Assembly: GCF_008274785.1 (NCBI RefSeq)
Contig: NZ_VTPU01000016.1
Span: 1 to 64,000, forward strand
From: Halomonas eurihalina
GTDB lineage: Bacteria > Pseudomonadota > Gammaproteobacteria > Pseudomonadales > Halomonadaceae
Reading direction: 5' to 3'
Length of the DNA stretch: 64,000 bases
Under the pieces are notes generated by a model, which was given only the letters and a program-made list of their open reading frames with translations, had not been told where the DNA came from and did no database searches. The position numbers and the translations under genes were made by a program. Below, in pieces: positions 50,944 to 59,339 of this stretch; the stretch's first letter is position 1, and each line of letters opens with the position of its first letter.

Positions 50944-52238
50944 TACTGGACGCAGGCCTTGTTCTCGTCTTGTCTTTCCTTGGGCTTCTTGTCATTGGAG
51001 CGCCAATTGGAATCTGCATCGTAGCTTCTTCGGCTATAACGATACTCCTGGAGCTTCCAGCAGATATTGCCATTTTCACAACGGCTCAAAAAATGGCATC
51101 AAGCCTTGATAGCTTCACACTGCTGGCCGTGCCTTTCTTCATATTTTCCGGGGTTCTCATGAACAACGGGGGTATCGCCCTTCGCCTGGTCAATTTCGCT
51201 AAACTATTCAGTGCCAAAATTCCTGGGTCGTTGGCACACACAAACATTGTGGGCAACATGATGTTTGGAGCGATTTCAGGGTCGGCGATTGCCGCCTCGA
51301 CCTCCATCGGGGGAGTCATGGTCCCCATGAGCGAGAAGGAAGGTTATAGCCGACCATTCTCGGCATCCGCCAATATCGCCTCTGCCCCTACGGGAATGCT
51401 GATCCCTCCGACAACCTCTTTTATTCTCTATGCATTGGCCAGTGGTGGAACATCAATATCTGCTCTGTTTGCCGGTGGCCTCGTAGCTGGCTGCCTATGG
51501 GGAGCAGGATGTATTCTGGTCGCTCTGATCGTTGCCAAGTACAGGAACTACACAGTCAAGTTGGACTTGCGCGATAACTCCATCAAGACCGTCATTTTTC
51601 AGGCGCTCCCCAGTCTTTTTCTTATTGCCATCATCGTCGGTGGTATCGTATTTGGCATCTTTACGGCTGTCGAGGCATCTGCCATTGCTGTTATCTACAC
51701 TATATTCTTGACCGTCATCGTCTATCGAACCATTAATCTACGCTCCTTCATCGTTTCATTGATCAAAGCAACCGAGACGACTGGCGTGATCATGTTCCTT
51801 CTCGCGGCCTCTTCTGCCATGTCGTTCGCCATGTCCATCACAGGATTGCCCACGGCAATCAGCTCCGCCATTCTAGGGTTTTCCGATAATCCAGCTACCG
51901 TATTGCTAATCATCACGGCCTTGCTTCTTATCATCGGATGCTTCATGGATATTGGCCCTGCCATCTTGATCTTCACGCCGATCCTCCTTCCCATTACATC
52001 GGCGATTGATATTGATCCAATACATTTCGGAATTATCATGGTATTCAACTTGTGCATCGGAACTATCACTCCTCCTGTGGGAACTGGACTTTTCATTGGT
52101 GCCGGCATCGCCAAGGAAAAGGTCGAAAACTTGCTTATTCCTCTTTTACCTTTCTACCTTGTCATTCTTTCAGTCCTGCTACTCATCACTTTCATCCCGG
52201 GAATCACATTATTCCTTCCTGTCATGATGGGACTCTAG
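50940..52238 (+). CDS. TRAP transporter large permease (DctM)
   Basis: A 432-residue membrane protein with about 12 helices. DctM landmarks include LDSFTLLAVPFFIFSGVLMN, FGAISGSAIAASTSIGGVMV, SAPTGMLIPPTTSFILYALA and IHFGIIMVFNLCIGTITPPV. It is the Na+-coupled translocator that receives substrate from DctP. The likely cargo, from context, is a short unsaturated uronide. Confidence 0.95.
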   Translation: MILDAGLVLVLSFLGLLVIGAPIGICIVASSAITILLELPADIAIFTTAQKMASSLDSFTLLAVPFFIFSGVLMNNGGIALRLVNFAKLFSAKIPGSLAHTNIVGNMMFGAISGSAIAASTSIGGVMVPMSEKEGYSRPFSASANIASAPTGMLIPPTTSFILYALASGGTSISALFAGGLVAGCLWGAGCILVALIVAKYRNYTVKLDLRDNSIKTVIFQALPSLFLIAIIVGGIVFGIFTAVEASAIAVIYTIFLTVIVYRTINLRSFIVSLIKATETTGVIMFLLAASSAMSFAMSITGLPTAISSAILGFSDNPATVLLIITALLLIIGCFMDIGPAILIFTPILLPITSAIDIDPIHFGIIMVFNLCIGTITPPVGTGLFIGAGIAKEKVENLLIPLLPFYLVILSVLLLITFIPGITLFLPVMMGL

Positions 52239-52266
52239 TTTAAAAACCCGAAAAGGCGACAATCAC

Positions 52267-53406
52267 ATGAAGACATTCAACGTCAAGCACAGCCAACTTC
52301 TGAGGCAAGCAGAGCGCTTCATCTCCAAGAATGAAGTCACTGAATTGATCAGAAAGACTATCGATAACCTGGTCAATATACAGGATGAAACTGGTGAATT
52401 TCTGCTTCATCTGGATGATGGTCGAACCATAGACACAAAAGGATGGGCTGGTTGGGAATGGACCCACGGCATCGGTCTGTATGGTATCTACAAGTACTAT
52501 GAACAAACCGATGACAACGAGGCATTGGCCATCATCGACTCCTGGTTCCATGATCGCTTTGCCGAACGGTTGGCAACCAAGAACGTCAATACGGTATGTC
52601 CCTTTCTCACACTCGCTTACCGCTACGAGGAGACAGGTCGCAAGGAGTGGTTACCGTATCTGCAGGCCTGGGCGGATTGGGTCATGCACGATATGCCCCG
52701 TACCGACAAGGGCGGACTGCAGCATGTCGTCTACAACAGCGAGAATCATCAACAACTTTGGGACGACACCTTGATGATGAGCGTGCTGCCGTTGGCCAAG
52801 ATCGGGCAACTCCTTAACAGGCCAGACTATGTGGAAGAGGCGAAATACCAGTTCCTGGTACACGTCCAGTATCTCATGGATAGGGAAACAGGCGCCTGGT
52901 TTCATGGCTGGACGTTCGAAGGCAACCATAATTTCGCCAGGGCACTCTGGGCGCGTGGCAATAGCTGGTTGACAATCGTCATTCCCGAATTTCTCGAGCT
53001 TCTCGATCTTCCTCCCAACGACCCTATTCGACGTTTTCTCATCCAGGTTCTGGAGTCCCAGGTCGAGGCACTGGCCAAGTGGCAATCGGAATCAGGATTG
53101 TGGCATACGCTGCTTGACGACCCATCCTCTTACCTGGAGGCATCAGCAACAGCCGGCTTCGCTTATGGCATGCTCAAAGCCGTCAGAATGCGCTATCTCG
53201 ACGCCTCCTACTACGACATCGCCGAGAAGGCTATCAAGAGCATCATTCACCACATCACCCCTGATGGAGAGTTAGAGAAAGTCTCTTTCGGAACCGCTAT
53301 GGGAGATGATCTTGACTATTACCGAACGATCCCCCTGACATCCATGCCCTATGGCCAGGCCATGGCAATCCTGTGCCTCTCAGAATACTTGAGGACATAT
53401 TTATAA
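52267..53406 (+). CDS. Glycoside hydrolase family 105 (unsaturated glycuronyl hydrolase)
   Basis: A 379-residue alpha/alpha-barrel enzyme without signal peptide, hence cytosolic. GWAGWEWTHGIGLYGIYKYY, QQLWDDTLMMSVLPLAKIG (with the catalytic Asp of YteR-like enzymes) and FARALWARGNSWLTIVIPEF match GH105. It hydrates the 4,5-double bond of the terminal uronic acid and releases 4-deoxy-5-keto-uronate, the KduI substrate. It is placed between dctM and dctP inside the transporter operon. The choice among rhamnogalacturonan, galacturonan or ulvan disaccharides cannot be made from sequence. Confidence 0.9.
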   Translation: MKTFNVKHSQLLRQAERFISKNEVTELIRKTIDNLVNIQDETGEFLLHLDDGRTIDTKGWAGWEWTHGIGLYGIYKYYEQTDDNEALAIIDSWFHDRFAERLATKNVNTVCPFLTLAYRYEETGRKEWLPYLQAWADWVMHDMPRTDKGGLQHVVYNSENHQQLWDDTLMMSVLPLAKIGQLLNRPDYVEEAKYQFLVHVQYLMDRETGAWFHGWTFEGNHNFARALWARGNSWLTIVIPEFLELLDLPPNDPIRRFLIQVLESQVEALAKWQSESGLWHTLLDDPSSYLEASATAGFAYGMLKAVRMRYLDASYYDIAEKAIKSIIHHITPDGELEKVSFGTAMGDDLDYYRTIPLTSMPYGQAMAILCLSEYLRTYL

Positions 53407-53463
53407 CGTTCACCTGGCCCGTTGGGCCTCGAACTCACCAACAAGTTCAAGAAAGGAGCCGTC

Positions 53464-54468
53464 ATGACTAAATCAGCTCATACAAAGGCATTTTTGGCCG
53501 CCACGCTTACCGCCCTCTCACTTGGAGTATCAGTGGTTCATGCCGAAAACAACGTTAACATCAAACTCGCATATGCCCAAAACTCTCAACCTGTAAAGGA
53601 TGCGCTATCCAAGTTCGGCTCACTCGTCGAAGAAAAATCAGGAGGCTCAATAAGCGTCACCTACTTCCCCGATAGCCAACTAGGTGGAGAAAGCGAACTC
53701 GTCGAGCTTCTGCAGACCGGTGCAATCGATATGACCAAGGTATCCGGCGGACTTATGGGAAGCTTTTCACCACTCTACAGCGTCTTCTCCATGCCTTATT
53801 TATTCGATGGAGAGAAGCACTTTCATGATGTAATGAATAACCCTGACATCATGGATGACGTATACCAGTCGACAAAGGGCCAAGGATTCGTGGGTGTTGG
53901 CTGGTATGACTCGGGACAACGAAATTTTTACACAACAGATGAACCAATCAACGAAGTCTCTGACCTGGAAGGTAAAAAAATCAGGGTCATGCAGAGCGAA
54001 AAGGCCGTCAACACCATGAAGCTACTTGGGGCTTCGCCCGTCGTGATGTCCCAGGAGGAAGTGTACACCGCACTACAACAAGGTATTCTTGATGGTGCGG
54101 AAAACAATGAATTCGCATTGACTACAGCACGCCATGGGGAGGTGGTCAACTACTATACCCTCGATGGCCACACTCGAATCCCCGACATCATCCTTTTCAA
54201 CAATAACACGCTTTCCAGCTTGACGGAGCCACAGCGTGAAGCCGTCATGTCGGCTATCGATGAATCGACTCAATTTCAGCTTGAGCAGTGGTCTCAATCC
54301 GTCGAGGAAGCGAGGAAAAGCATCAAGAATGACTTTAACGTCGAGATCAATGCAGTGAATATTTCACCTTTCCAGGATGCTGTACAACCGATATATGACG
54401 ACCTAAAGAGCCATCCAGAACAATATTCACTTTACCAAAAGATAAAAAACACCAGCAGCAACCAGTGA
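53464..54468 (+). CDS. TRAP transporter substrate-binding protein (DctP)
   Basis: A 334-residue periplasmic protein with signal peptide (FLAATLTALSLGVSVVHAEN) and DctP features: DSQLGGESELVELLQTGAID, VGWYDSGQRNFYTTDEPINE and DLEGKKIRVMQSEKAVNTMK, where the arginine in KIRVM-S binds the substrate carboxylate. ATG at 53464 has AAAGGAG; an earlier in-frame start at 53422 lacks one. It completes the DctQ/DctM/DctP set. Confidence 0.93.
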   Translation: MTKSAHTKAFLAATLTALSLGVSVVHAENNVNIKLAYAQNSQPVKDALSKFGSLVEEKSGGSISVTYFPDSQLGGESELVELLQTGAIDMTKVSGGLMGSFSPLYSVFSMPYLFDGEKHFHDVMNNPDIMDDVYQSTKGQGFVGVGWYDSGQRNFYTTDEPINEVSDLEGKKIRVMQSEKAVNTMKLLGASPVVMSQEEVYTALQQGILDGAENNEFALTTARHGEVVNYYTLDGHTRIPDIILFNNNTLSSLTEPQREAVMSAIDESTQFQLEQWSQSVEEARKSIKNDFNVEINAVNISPFQDAVQPIYDDLKSHPEQYSLYQKIKNTSSNQ

Positions 54469-54477
54469 TTTTTCCCT

Positions 54478-54510
54478 AGAGATATTGCCAAAATGCCTGG
54501 CAATATCTCT
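54478..54510 (+). terminator. Hairpin after dctP
   Basis: AGAGATATTGCCA (54478-54490) pairs perfectly with TGGCAATATCTCT (54498-54510), a 13-bp stem with a 7-nt loop. TTTTT precedes rather than follows it, so on the + strand it may act as a stabilising 3' end for the abundant dctP message or as an attenuator before the isomerase gene. Confidence 0.7.
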
Positions 54511-54542
54511 TCAACAACACACAAAACATCGACGTGAAGAAA

Positions 54543-55379
54543 ATGAGCACAACCTTGAACATAGGAATCAGGGCACACGACCTGCCCAAGCAGCCCATGG
54601 AAGGCCTGATAGAGGATATCGCTCGCCGAGGACTTGGATCAGTACAGTTAGCACTGAACAAGTCTTTCGACCTTGACATAAAGCCTGGGACATTAAATCC
54701 AGGCATGGCCTACTTGATTGGATCAGCATTCCGGCGCCACGATATTCAAATTGCGGTTCTTGGCTGCTACGCCAACATAATTCATCCGGATCCCGAAGAG
54801 CGGCACTCTGCATTATCGAGATTCAAAGAGCACATCCGGTTTTCTAGAGACTTTGGATGCGGAATCGTTGGGACTGAAACCGGCAATGTCAACCCAGACA
54901 TCATATACACTCAAGAAAACTTTCATGAGAAGCCCTTCCAGGATGTTTTATCAAGTGTAAGAGAGCTGGTTGAGGAGGCCGAAAAATTCGGTGTCATCGT
55001 AGGTATCGAACCGGGTGTCAATCATCCCATATACTCCCCCAAGACCATGAAGCGCTTGCTTGATGAGGTGCAGTCCAACAACCTTCAGGTGATATTCGAT
55101 CCGGTCAACCTCATGACTGCGGAGAATCACGGGCGACAGCATGAAATATTGAGTGAAGCCTTCTCATTGTGGGGAGACCGCATAGCGGTCATCCACGCCA
55201 AGGACTTCATCATATCGGAAGGACGCTTGGTTCCCGCTCCCGTGGGGAAAGGACTGATGGACTATGAGTTCATCATTCAGCAGCTTAGTCCTCACATCAA
55301 TATCATTCTGGATGAAACAAGCCCCGAGCATATCGAGGATGCCATTCATTTCCTGAAATCCTGTGAATCAACTCATTAA
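54543..55379 (+). CDS. Sugar phosphate isomerase/epimerase-like TIM barrel protein
   Basis: A 278-residue xylose isomerase-like protein (AP endonuclease 2 fold). Likely metal ligands sit at the ends of strands: Glu in GVIVGIEPGVNH, Asp in LQVIFDPVNLM, His in IAVIHAKDF and Glu in NIILDETSPE. It may isomerise or epimerise a sugar released by the pathway, such as the rhamnose-side or uronate product of GH105; the substrate is not known. ATG at 54543 is preferred over GTG at 54534. It is the last gene of the oligouronide cluster. Confidence 0.8.
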   Translation: MSTTLNIGIRAHDLPKQPMEGLIEDIARRGLGSVQLALNKSFDLDIKPGTLNPGMAYLIGSAFRRHDIQIAVLGCYANIIHPDPEERHSALSRFKEHIRFSRDFGCGIVGTETGNVNPDIIYTQENFHEKPFQDVLSSVRELVEEAEKFGVIVGIEPGVNHPIYSPKTMKRLLDEVQSNNLQVIFDPVNLMTAENHGRQHEILSEAFSLWGDRIAVIHAKDFIISEGRLVPAPVGKGLMDYEFIIQQLSPHINIILDETSPEHIEDAIHFLKSCESTH

Positions 55380-55499
55380 AATCTAACGCGTCCTGACATC
55401 ACCTGCACTGGAGCGGGCCAAGGACAGGGCATACCTATCCCTGTCGTATGGTTTCCCCTATCCTGCGGCGGATATCAGTGCAACCAAGGGAAAGCCATC

Positions 55500-55970
55500 A
55501 TGTGGGACCAGCAAGAGATTCGCCTCGCGCCGCGTTCGCGGGGCTTTCACTTGATCACCGACGAGGTCATCGAGGCTGTTCCCCGAATAGCGAGCTTGCA
55601 GGTTGGTCTGCTGCACCTGCAGCTACTGCATACCTCGGCCTCGCTGACTCTCAACGAGAACGCCGACCCCGATGTGCGCCACGACATGGATGCCTTACTG
55701 CGCGACCGAATACCGGGAGATCTTCCCTATTTCCGCCATACGCTGGAAGGGCCGGACGATATGCCCGCCCATGTCGCGGCGAGCCTGTTCGGTACTCAAC
55801 TGACCCTGGCCGTGCGTGACGGTCGCCTGGCACTCGGTACCTGGCAAGGTGTCTGGTTCGGCGAACATCGCGACCATGGCGGGCCTCGGCACCTGATCGC
55901 CACCCTCAACGGGGAGTGCAATGCCAGGCATCGTCACGGGTACCATTGGCGCTCCGGCGACCGCGGCTAG
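55500..55970 (+). CDS. YjbQ family protein (UPF0047)
   Basis: A 156-residue protein with the family pattern RSRGFHLITDEVIEAVPRIA, LLHTSASLTLNENADPDVRH and the C-terminal GTWQGVWFGEHRDHGGPRHL. YjbQ proteins have weak thiamine-phosphate synthase activity; the true role is unclear. ATG at 55500 follows AAGGGAAAG. It stands alone after the catabolic cluster, where GC content rises again. Confidence 0.92.
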   Translation: MWDQQEIRLAPRSRGFHLITDEVIEAVPRIASLQVGLLHLQLLHTSASLTLNENADPDVRHDMDALLRDRIPGDLPYFRHTLEGPDDMPAHVAASLFGTQLTLAVRDGRLALGTWQGVWFGEHRDHGGPRHLIATLNGECNARHRHGYHWRSGDRG

Positions 55971-56026
55971 GCGACCTCATCGCGAAGCGGTAAAATAGGC
56001 GACTTTGTATCGGCAGACGTTTCAGG

Positions 56027-56824
56027 GTGAAGCCTCGACATGCCGATCCCTACATTGCTCACGGCCTGCCCCGGCGCGGGTCGCGCGCAACGCTAAAGAG
56101 CCCGCTCGTGAAACTGCTCGACATTCCCTTCGATGATCGCCGACGCCGTTATCTGGTCTTTCGCCCGTGGGACCTGCCGGATCGCCTGCGACTGGCCAGT
56201 ACCTCCACTACCGCAGCTTTCGAGGCCATGGGCAGCAGTCGCTTTTATGTGTCGCAAGACCAGCGCATTCTGGCCAAGGTAGTGCCGGATAAATTCAGCA
56301 AGAGGCAGCGTCCGCTGAAGTGGCTGTTCCACGACTACCTCGAGAAACGCTGGTTAATGCAGTCCGACGCCCGCAAGGAGTTCCTCAGCCTGCGCATCCT
56401 GCAGCGCGCTGGCCTGCGCGTTCCCAATTGCCATGGTTGGGGCGTATCCTTCAACCCCGCCAACCGGACTCCCTCACTGCTGTTGATGGAGCAACTCCGC
56501 GATGCCCGCACGGGGGGTGAGGTCTTCGATGCCCTTGATGAGACGGGCCGCCAGCGCTTTCTCGAAACCTTCTGCCGTGAGGTGGTGCAGCTTGCCCATG
56601 CCGGCTACGTGCATCGCGACCTGCACTTCAACAACCTCCTTGTGGACGACCAGGGGCGTTTGATCTGGCTCGATGCCCATGTCCGCCCCCTGCCACGACG
56701 CGCCAGCGACCACTGGCCCGCCATTCGCGACTCCCTGACCGCCGGCAAGCTGCGTGGCGAAGCCTACCGAGCCCTCGCCGAGCGTCGTATCGCCGAGCTC
56801 TGGGCCGGCAAGCCGACCAAGTAA
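56027..56824 (+). CDS. Lipopolysaccharide kinase (InaA/KdkA-like) family protein
   Basis: A 265-residue kinase-fold protein. SRFYVSQDQRILAKVVPDKF supplies the ATP lysine region, EFLSLRILQRAGLRVPNCHG follows, and HAGYVHRDLHFNNLLVDDQG with LIWLDAHVRPLP gives the catalytic HRDLHxxN and metal-binding D motifs. This places it with Kdo/heptose kinases and RIO-like InaA proteins acting on LPS inner core. GTG at 56027 is listed; GTG at 56108 with an AAGAG site is also possible. It is convergent with pilA. Confidence 0.8.
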   Translation: MKPRHADPYIAHGLPRRGSRATLKSPLVKLLDIPFDDRRRRYLVFRPWDLPDRLRLASTSTTAAFEAMGSSRFYVSQDQRILAKVVPDKFSKRQRPLKWLFHDYLEKRWLMQSDARKEFLSLRILQRAGLRVPNCHGWGVSFNPANRTPSLLLMEQLRDARTGGEVFDALDETGRQRFLETFCREVVQLAHAGYVHRDLHFNNLLVDDQGRLIWLDAHVRPLPRRASDHWPAIRDSLTAGKLRGEAYRALAERRIAELWAGKPTK

Positions 56825-56863
56825 ACCGCCAGGATTGAATCGCGCCACCATGCACGTCTTTCA

Positions 56864-57238
56864 CTAATCATCCCAGTCCTTCGGCGTCCAGGTAATACCG
56901 TTGTCATTAGTGGCATTCCATTCCAGCACGGCATTGGGGTGAGAATTGTTCGAGCCTGAGTCGTTATTGCCCGAGGTGTTCTCGATGGTGCCGGTCTCAC
57001 TATTACCGTTACAGCCCCAGCCCACGTCTTCACAGGGATCCTCCAGTCCCTCGGCAATATTCACCGAGACGCGCAATTTCGCCGCACTCAGCTCCGACAG
57101 CGCGGCGCTGTGCTCTGCGCGCTCGGTATAGTCCTGGTAACGCGGTACCGCGACCGCCGCCAGTATCCCGATGATCGCCACCACGATGAGCAGTTCGATC
57201 AGAGTAAAACCTGCCTGATGCGCTGACACGGTCGTCAT
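56864..57238 (-). CDS. pilA: Type IV pilin (PilA-like major or minor pilin)
   Basis: A 124-residue prepilin. The leader [10 protein letters not shown] is cut before [20 protein letters not shown], with Glu5 and the hydrophobic N-terminal helix typical of type IVa pilins. The C-terminal part is short, rich in Asn, Ser and Gly ([11 protein letters not shown]) and has two cysteines (CEDVGWGC) that could form a disulfide. ATG at 57238 has ACGGAG upstream; the longer frame to 57334 would put 32 charged residues before the leader and was rejected. It is divergent from pilB. Confidence 0.9.
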   Translation of the reverse strand: MTTVSAHQAGFTLIELLIVVAIIGILAAVAVPRYQDYTERAEHSAALSELSAAKLRVSVNIAEGLEDPCEDVGWGCNGNSETGTIENTSGNNDSGSNNSHPNAVLEWNATNDNGITWTPKDWDD

Positions 57239-57567
57239 CGCTCCGTCTTTCTGCCCTTCTTGCGTCCTTTCCCTCGCCCTTTCTTGAGTACTCTCGACCC
57301 TTTCCATGGTCCACCTCCCTGATTGGCTGGACATTCTGCTCAGGAGACTCCGGGCTTGCTGCTCCCATCAAGCCACGTCTGCCGCTCCTGTCTTGACGGT
57401 AGGTAGCGGGCCCGAAGCCAACAAGGACGATTCTCTGGCTTTTCGGCGTCGTCATCTCGCATGGCGGAGTCGGTGAATTCGTCGCCACGACACGGCAGAA
57501 AGCGTCGGGCCACGAACACACTAACTGACTAGACTCGGCGATATTCCCGGCCGTATCGCGAGATGTC
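57239..57567. other. Intergenic region between pilA and pilB
   Basis: This 329-bp divergent region must hold promoters for both directions. A - strand site with GG and GC dinucleotides at sigma-54 spacing (around 57370) matches the -24/-12 consensus poorly, so no sigma-54 promoter is claimed. No RNA gene, repeat or convincing hairpin was found. Confidence 0.5.
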
Positions 57568-59316
57568 ATGAGCGACTATCCAGCGTGTGACGACATGGAC
57601 CGGAATCCCGGTCGCCCTACCAATGACCTTGGAGACCTGGCCCGTCGGCTGGTCGAAGACAGCCTGCTCGATGCCCGGGAAGCCCGGCGACTGGAGCAAC
57701 AGGCCCGACAGAGCGGATGCTCGCTACTGGCGCTCGCCGTCGATGCCAAGGCCGTGTCGGCGCGGCAAGCCGCCGAGGCAGCCGCCAGGGAATATGGGCT
57801 GGACATCGTCGATCTGGATACCCTGGAATTCAACGAACTGCCACCCGTCGCGGACTATCCAGAAGCCCTGTTGCGTCGACTCGGCGTACTGCCCCTGCGT
57901 CGCCATGGCGGGCGTCTCACCGTCGCCGTGAGTCAACCCGCGACACTCGCCGAGCTCGATGAACTACGCTTCGCCACCGGCCTGACGCCCGAGGGCGTCC
58001 TGGCCCCCAGGGATCAGCTCGCGGCCTGGCTGGAACGCTACCTCAGCTCCACGAGCGGTACCCTTGAGGCAATGGCTCGCATGGAGTCGATACCCGGAGC
58101 ACCGGGCACGAGCCACGAGGAGGAGATCTCGACATCCAGCGCGGCGCACGCCGATGCGCCTCTGGTGGCCTTTATCGACGGTGTCCTTCAGGACGCCATC
58201 CGGCACGGCGCCTCTGACATCCACTTCGAACCCTATGCAGCTCACTTTCGCATTCGCCTGCGGATCGACGGCATCCTGCATGACGTCGCGCATCCTCCCT
58301 TCGCGATGCGTTCGCGCATTGCCGCCCGCCTCAAGGTGATGGCGCGCCTGGATATCTCGGAACGTCGCCTTCCCCAGGATGGCGCCATCAAGTGGCGCCA
58401 CTTCGAAGGTCCCGGTGTCGATTTCCGCGTCAACACCATGCCCACCGTGCATGGCGAAAAAATCGTCCTACGCTTGCTCGACTCGGCCTCGGCGCAGTGG
58501 AACATCACTCAACTGGGCCTCTCCACGGCACAACGGCAGCTCTACGAAAGCGCCCTGTCCTCCCCCCAGGGAATGATCCTGGTCACCGGTCCCACCGGCA
58601 GCGGCAAGACGGTGACGCTGTATAGCGGGCTGGGACGGCTCAACGACGCCAACCGCAACATCTGTACCGCTGAGGACCCGGTCGAGATCAAGCTGGAAGG
58701 CATCAACCAGGTCAATGTCCAGCCACGCATCGGCCTGGATTTCGCCAGCACCCTGCGCGCCTTTCTGCGACAGGACCCCGACGTGGTGATGGTCGGCGAG
58801 ATTCGTGACCAGGAAACCGCGGACATCGCCATCAAGGCATCCCAGACCGGCCACCTGGTGCTTTCCACGCTGCATACCAATTCCGCGGCGCAGACGCTGA
58901 CACGCTTGGTCGACATGGGCATCGCGCCCTTCAATATCGCCGATTCGGTGAGCCTGATCATCGCCCAGCGCCTGGCGCGTCGACTCTGCGAGCGCTGCAA
59001 GCGGCCCACGCGACTGGAGCATCAGGCCCTGCTGGATCTCGGCATCGACGCACGAATGGCCAGTCGCGCCGATCTCCACGATCCCGTCGGTTGCGGCTAT
59101 TGCACGCAGGGATTCAAGGGACGCATCGGCCTCTACGAAGTCGTGCCGATCGACGCGGCAATGCGCGAACGCATCCTGCATCGCGGCACCGCCACCGAAC
59201 TGGAAGAGCAGGCACGCCGCAGTGGCCATCCAAGCTTATGGCGCGACGGGATCGACAAGGCCATGCAGGGAGTGACCAGTCTCGGCGAAGTGAGTCGCGT
59301 GACCGGCAATCATTGA
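57568..59316 (+). CDS. pilB: Type IV pilus assembly ATPase PilB
   Basis: A 582-residue GspE/PilB ATPase. An N-terminal MshEN-type domain (LARRLVEDSLLDAREARRLE onward) precedes the ATPase core: Walker A VTGPTGSGKTVTL, Asp box RNICTAEDPVEIKLEGINQV, Walker B FLRQDPDVVMVGEIRDQETA and His box HLVLSTLHTNSAAQTLTRL. The tetracysteine zinc motif is RLCERCKRP and GCGYCTQGFKGRIGLYEV. It powers pilus extension. pilC follows 23 bp later. Confidence 0.95.
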   Translation: MSDYPACDDMDRNPGRPTNDLGDLARRLVEDSLLDAREARRLEQQARQSGCSLLALAVDAKAVSARQAAEAAAREYGLDIVDLDTLEFNELPPVADYPEALLRRLGVLPLRRHGGRLTVAVSQPATLAELDELRFATGLTPEGVLAPRDQLAAWLERYLSSTSGTLEAMARMESIPGAPGTSHEEEISTSSAAHADAPLVAFIDGVLQDAIRHGASDIHFEPYAAHFRIRLRIDGILHDVAHPPFAMRSRIAARLKVMARLDISERRLPQDGAIKWRHFEGPGVDFRVNTMPTVHGEKIVLRLLDSASAQWNITQLGLSTAQRQLYESALSSPQGMILVTGPTGSGKTVTLYSGLGRLNDANRNICTAEDPVEIKLEGINQVNVQPRIGLDFASTLRAFLRQDPDVVMVGEIRDQETADIAIKASQTGHLVLSTLHTNSAAQTLTRLVDMGIAPFNIADSVSLIIAQRLARRLCERCKRPTRLEHQALLDLGIDARMASRADLHDPVGCGYCTQGFKGRIGLYEVVPIDAAMRERILHRGTATELEEQARRSGHPSLWRDGIDKAMQGVTSLGEVSRVTGNH

Positions 59317-59339
59317 GACAAGGCGACACGGAGGCGCCG

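Noticed and set aside
57239..57567. Sigma-54 promoter for pilA
   Set aside because: GG and GC have the right spacing near 57370 but the flanking bases do not fit TGGCAC-N5-TTGC.
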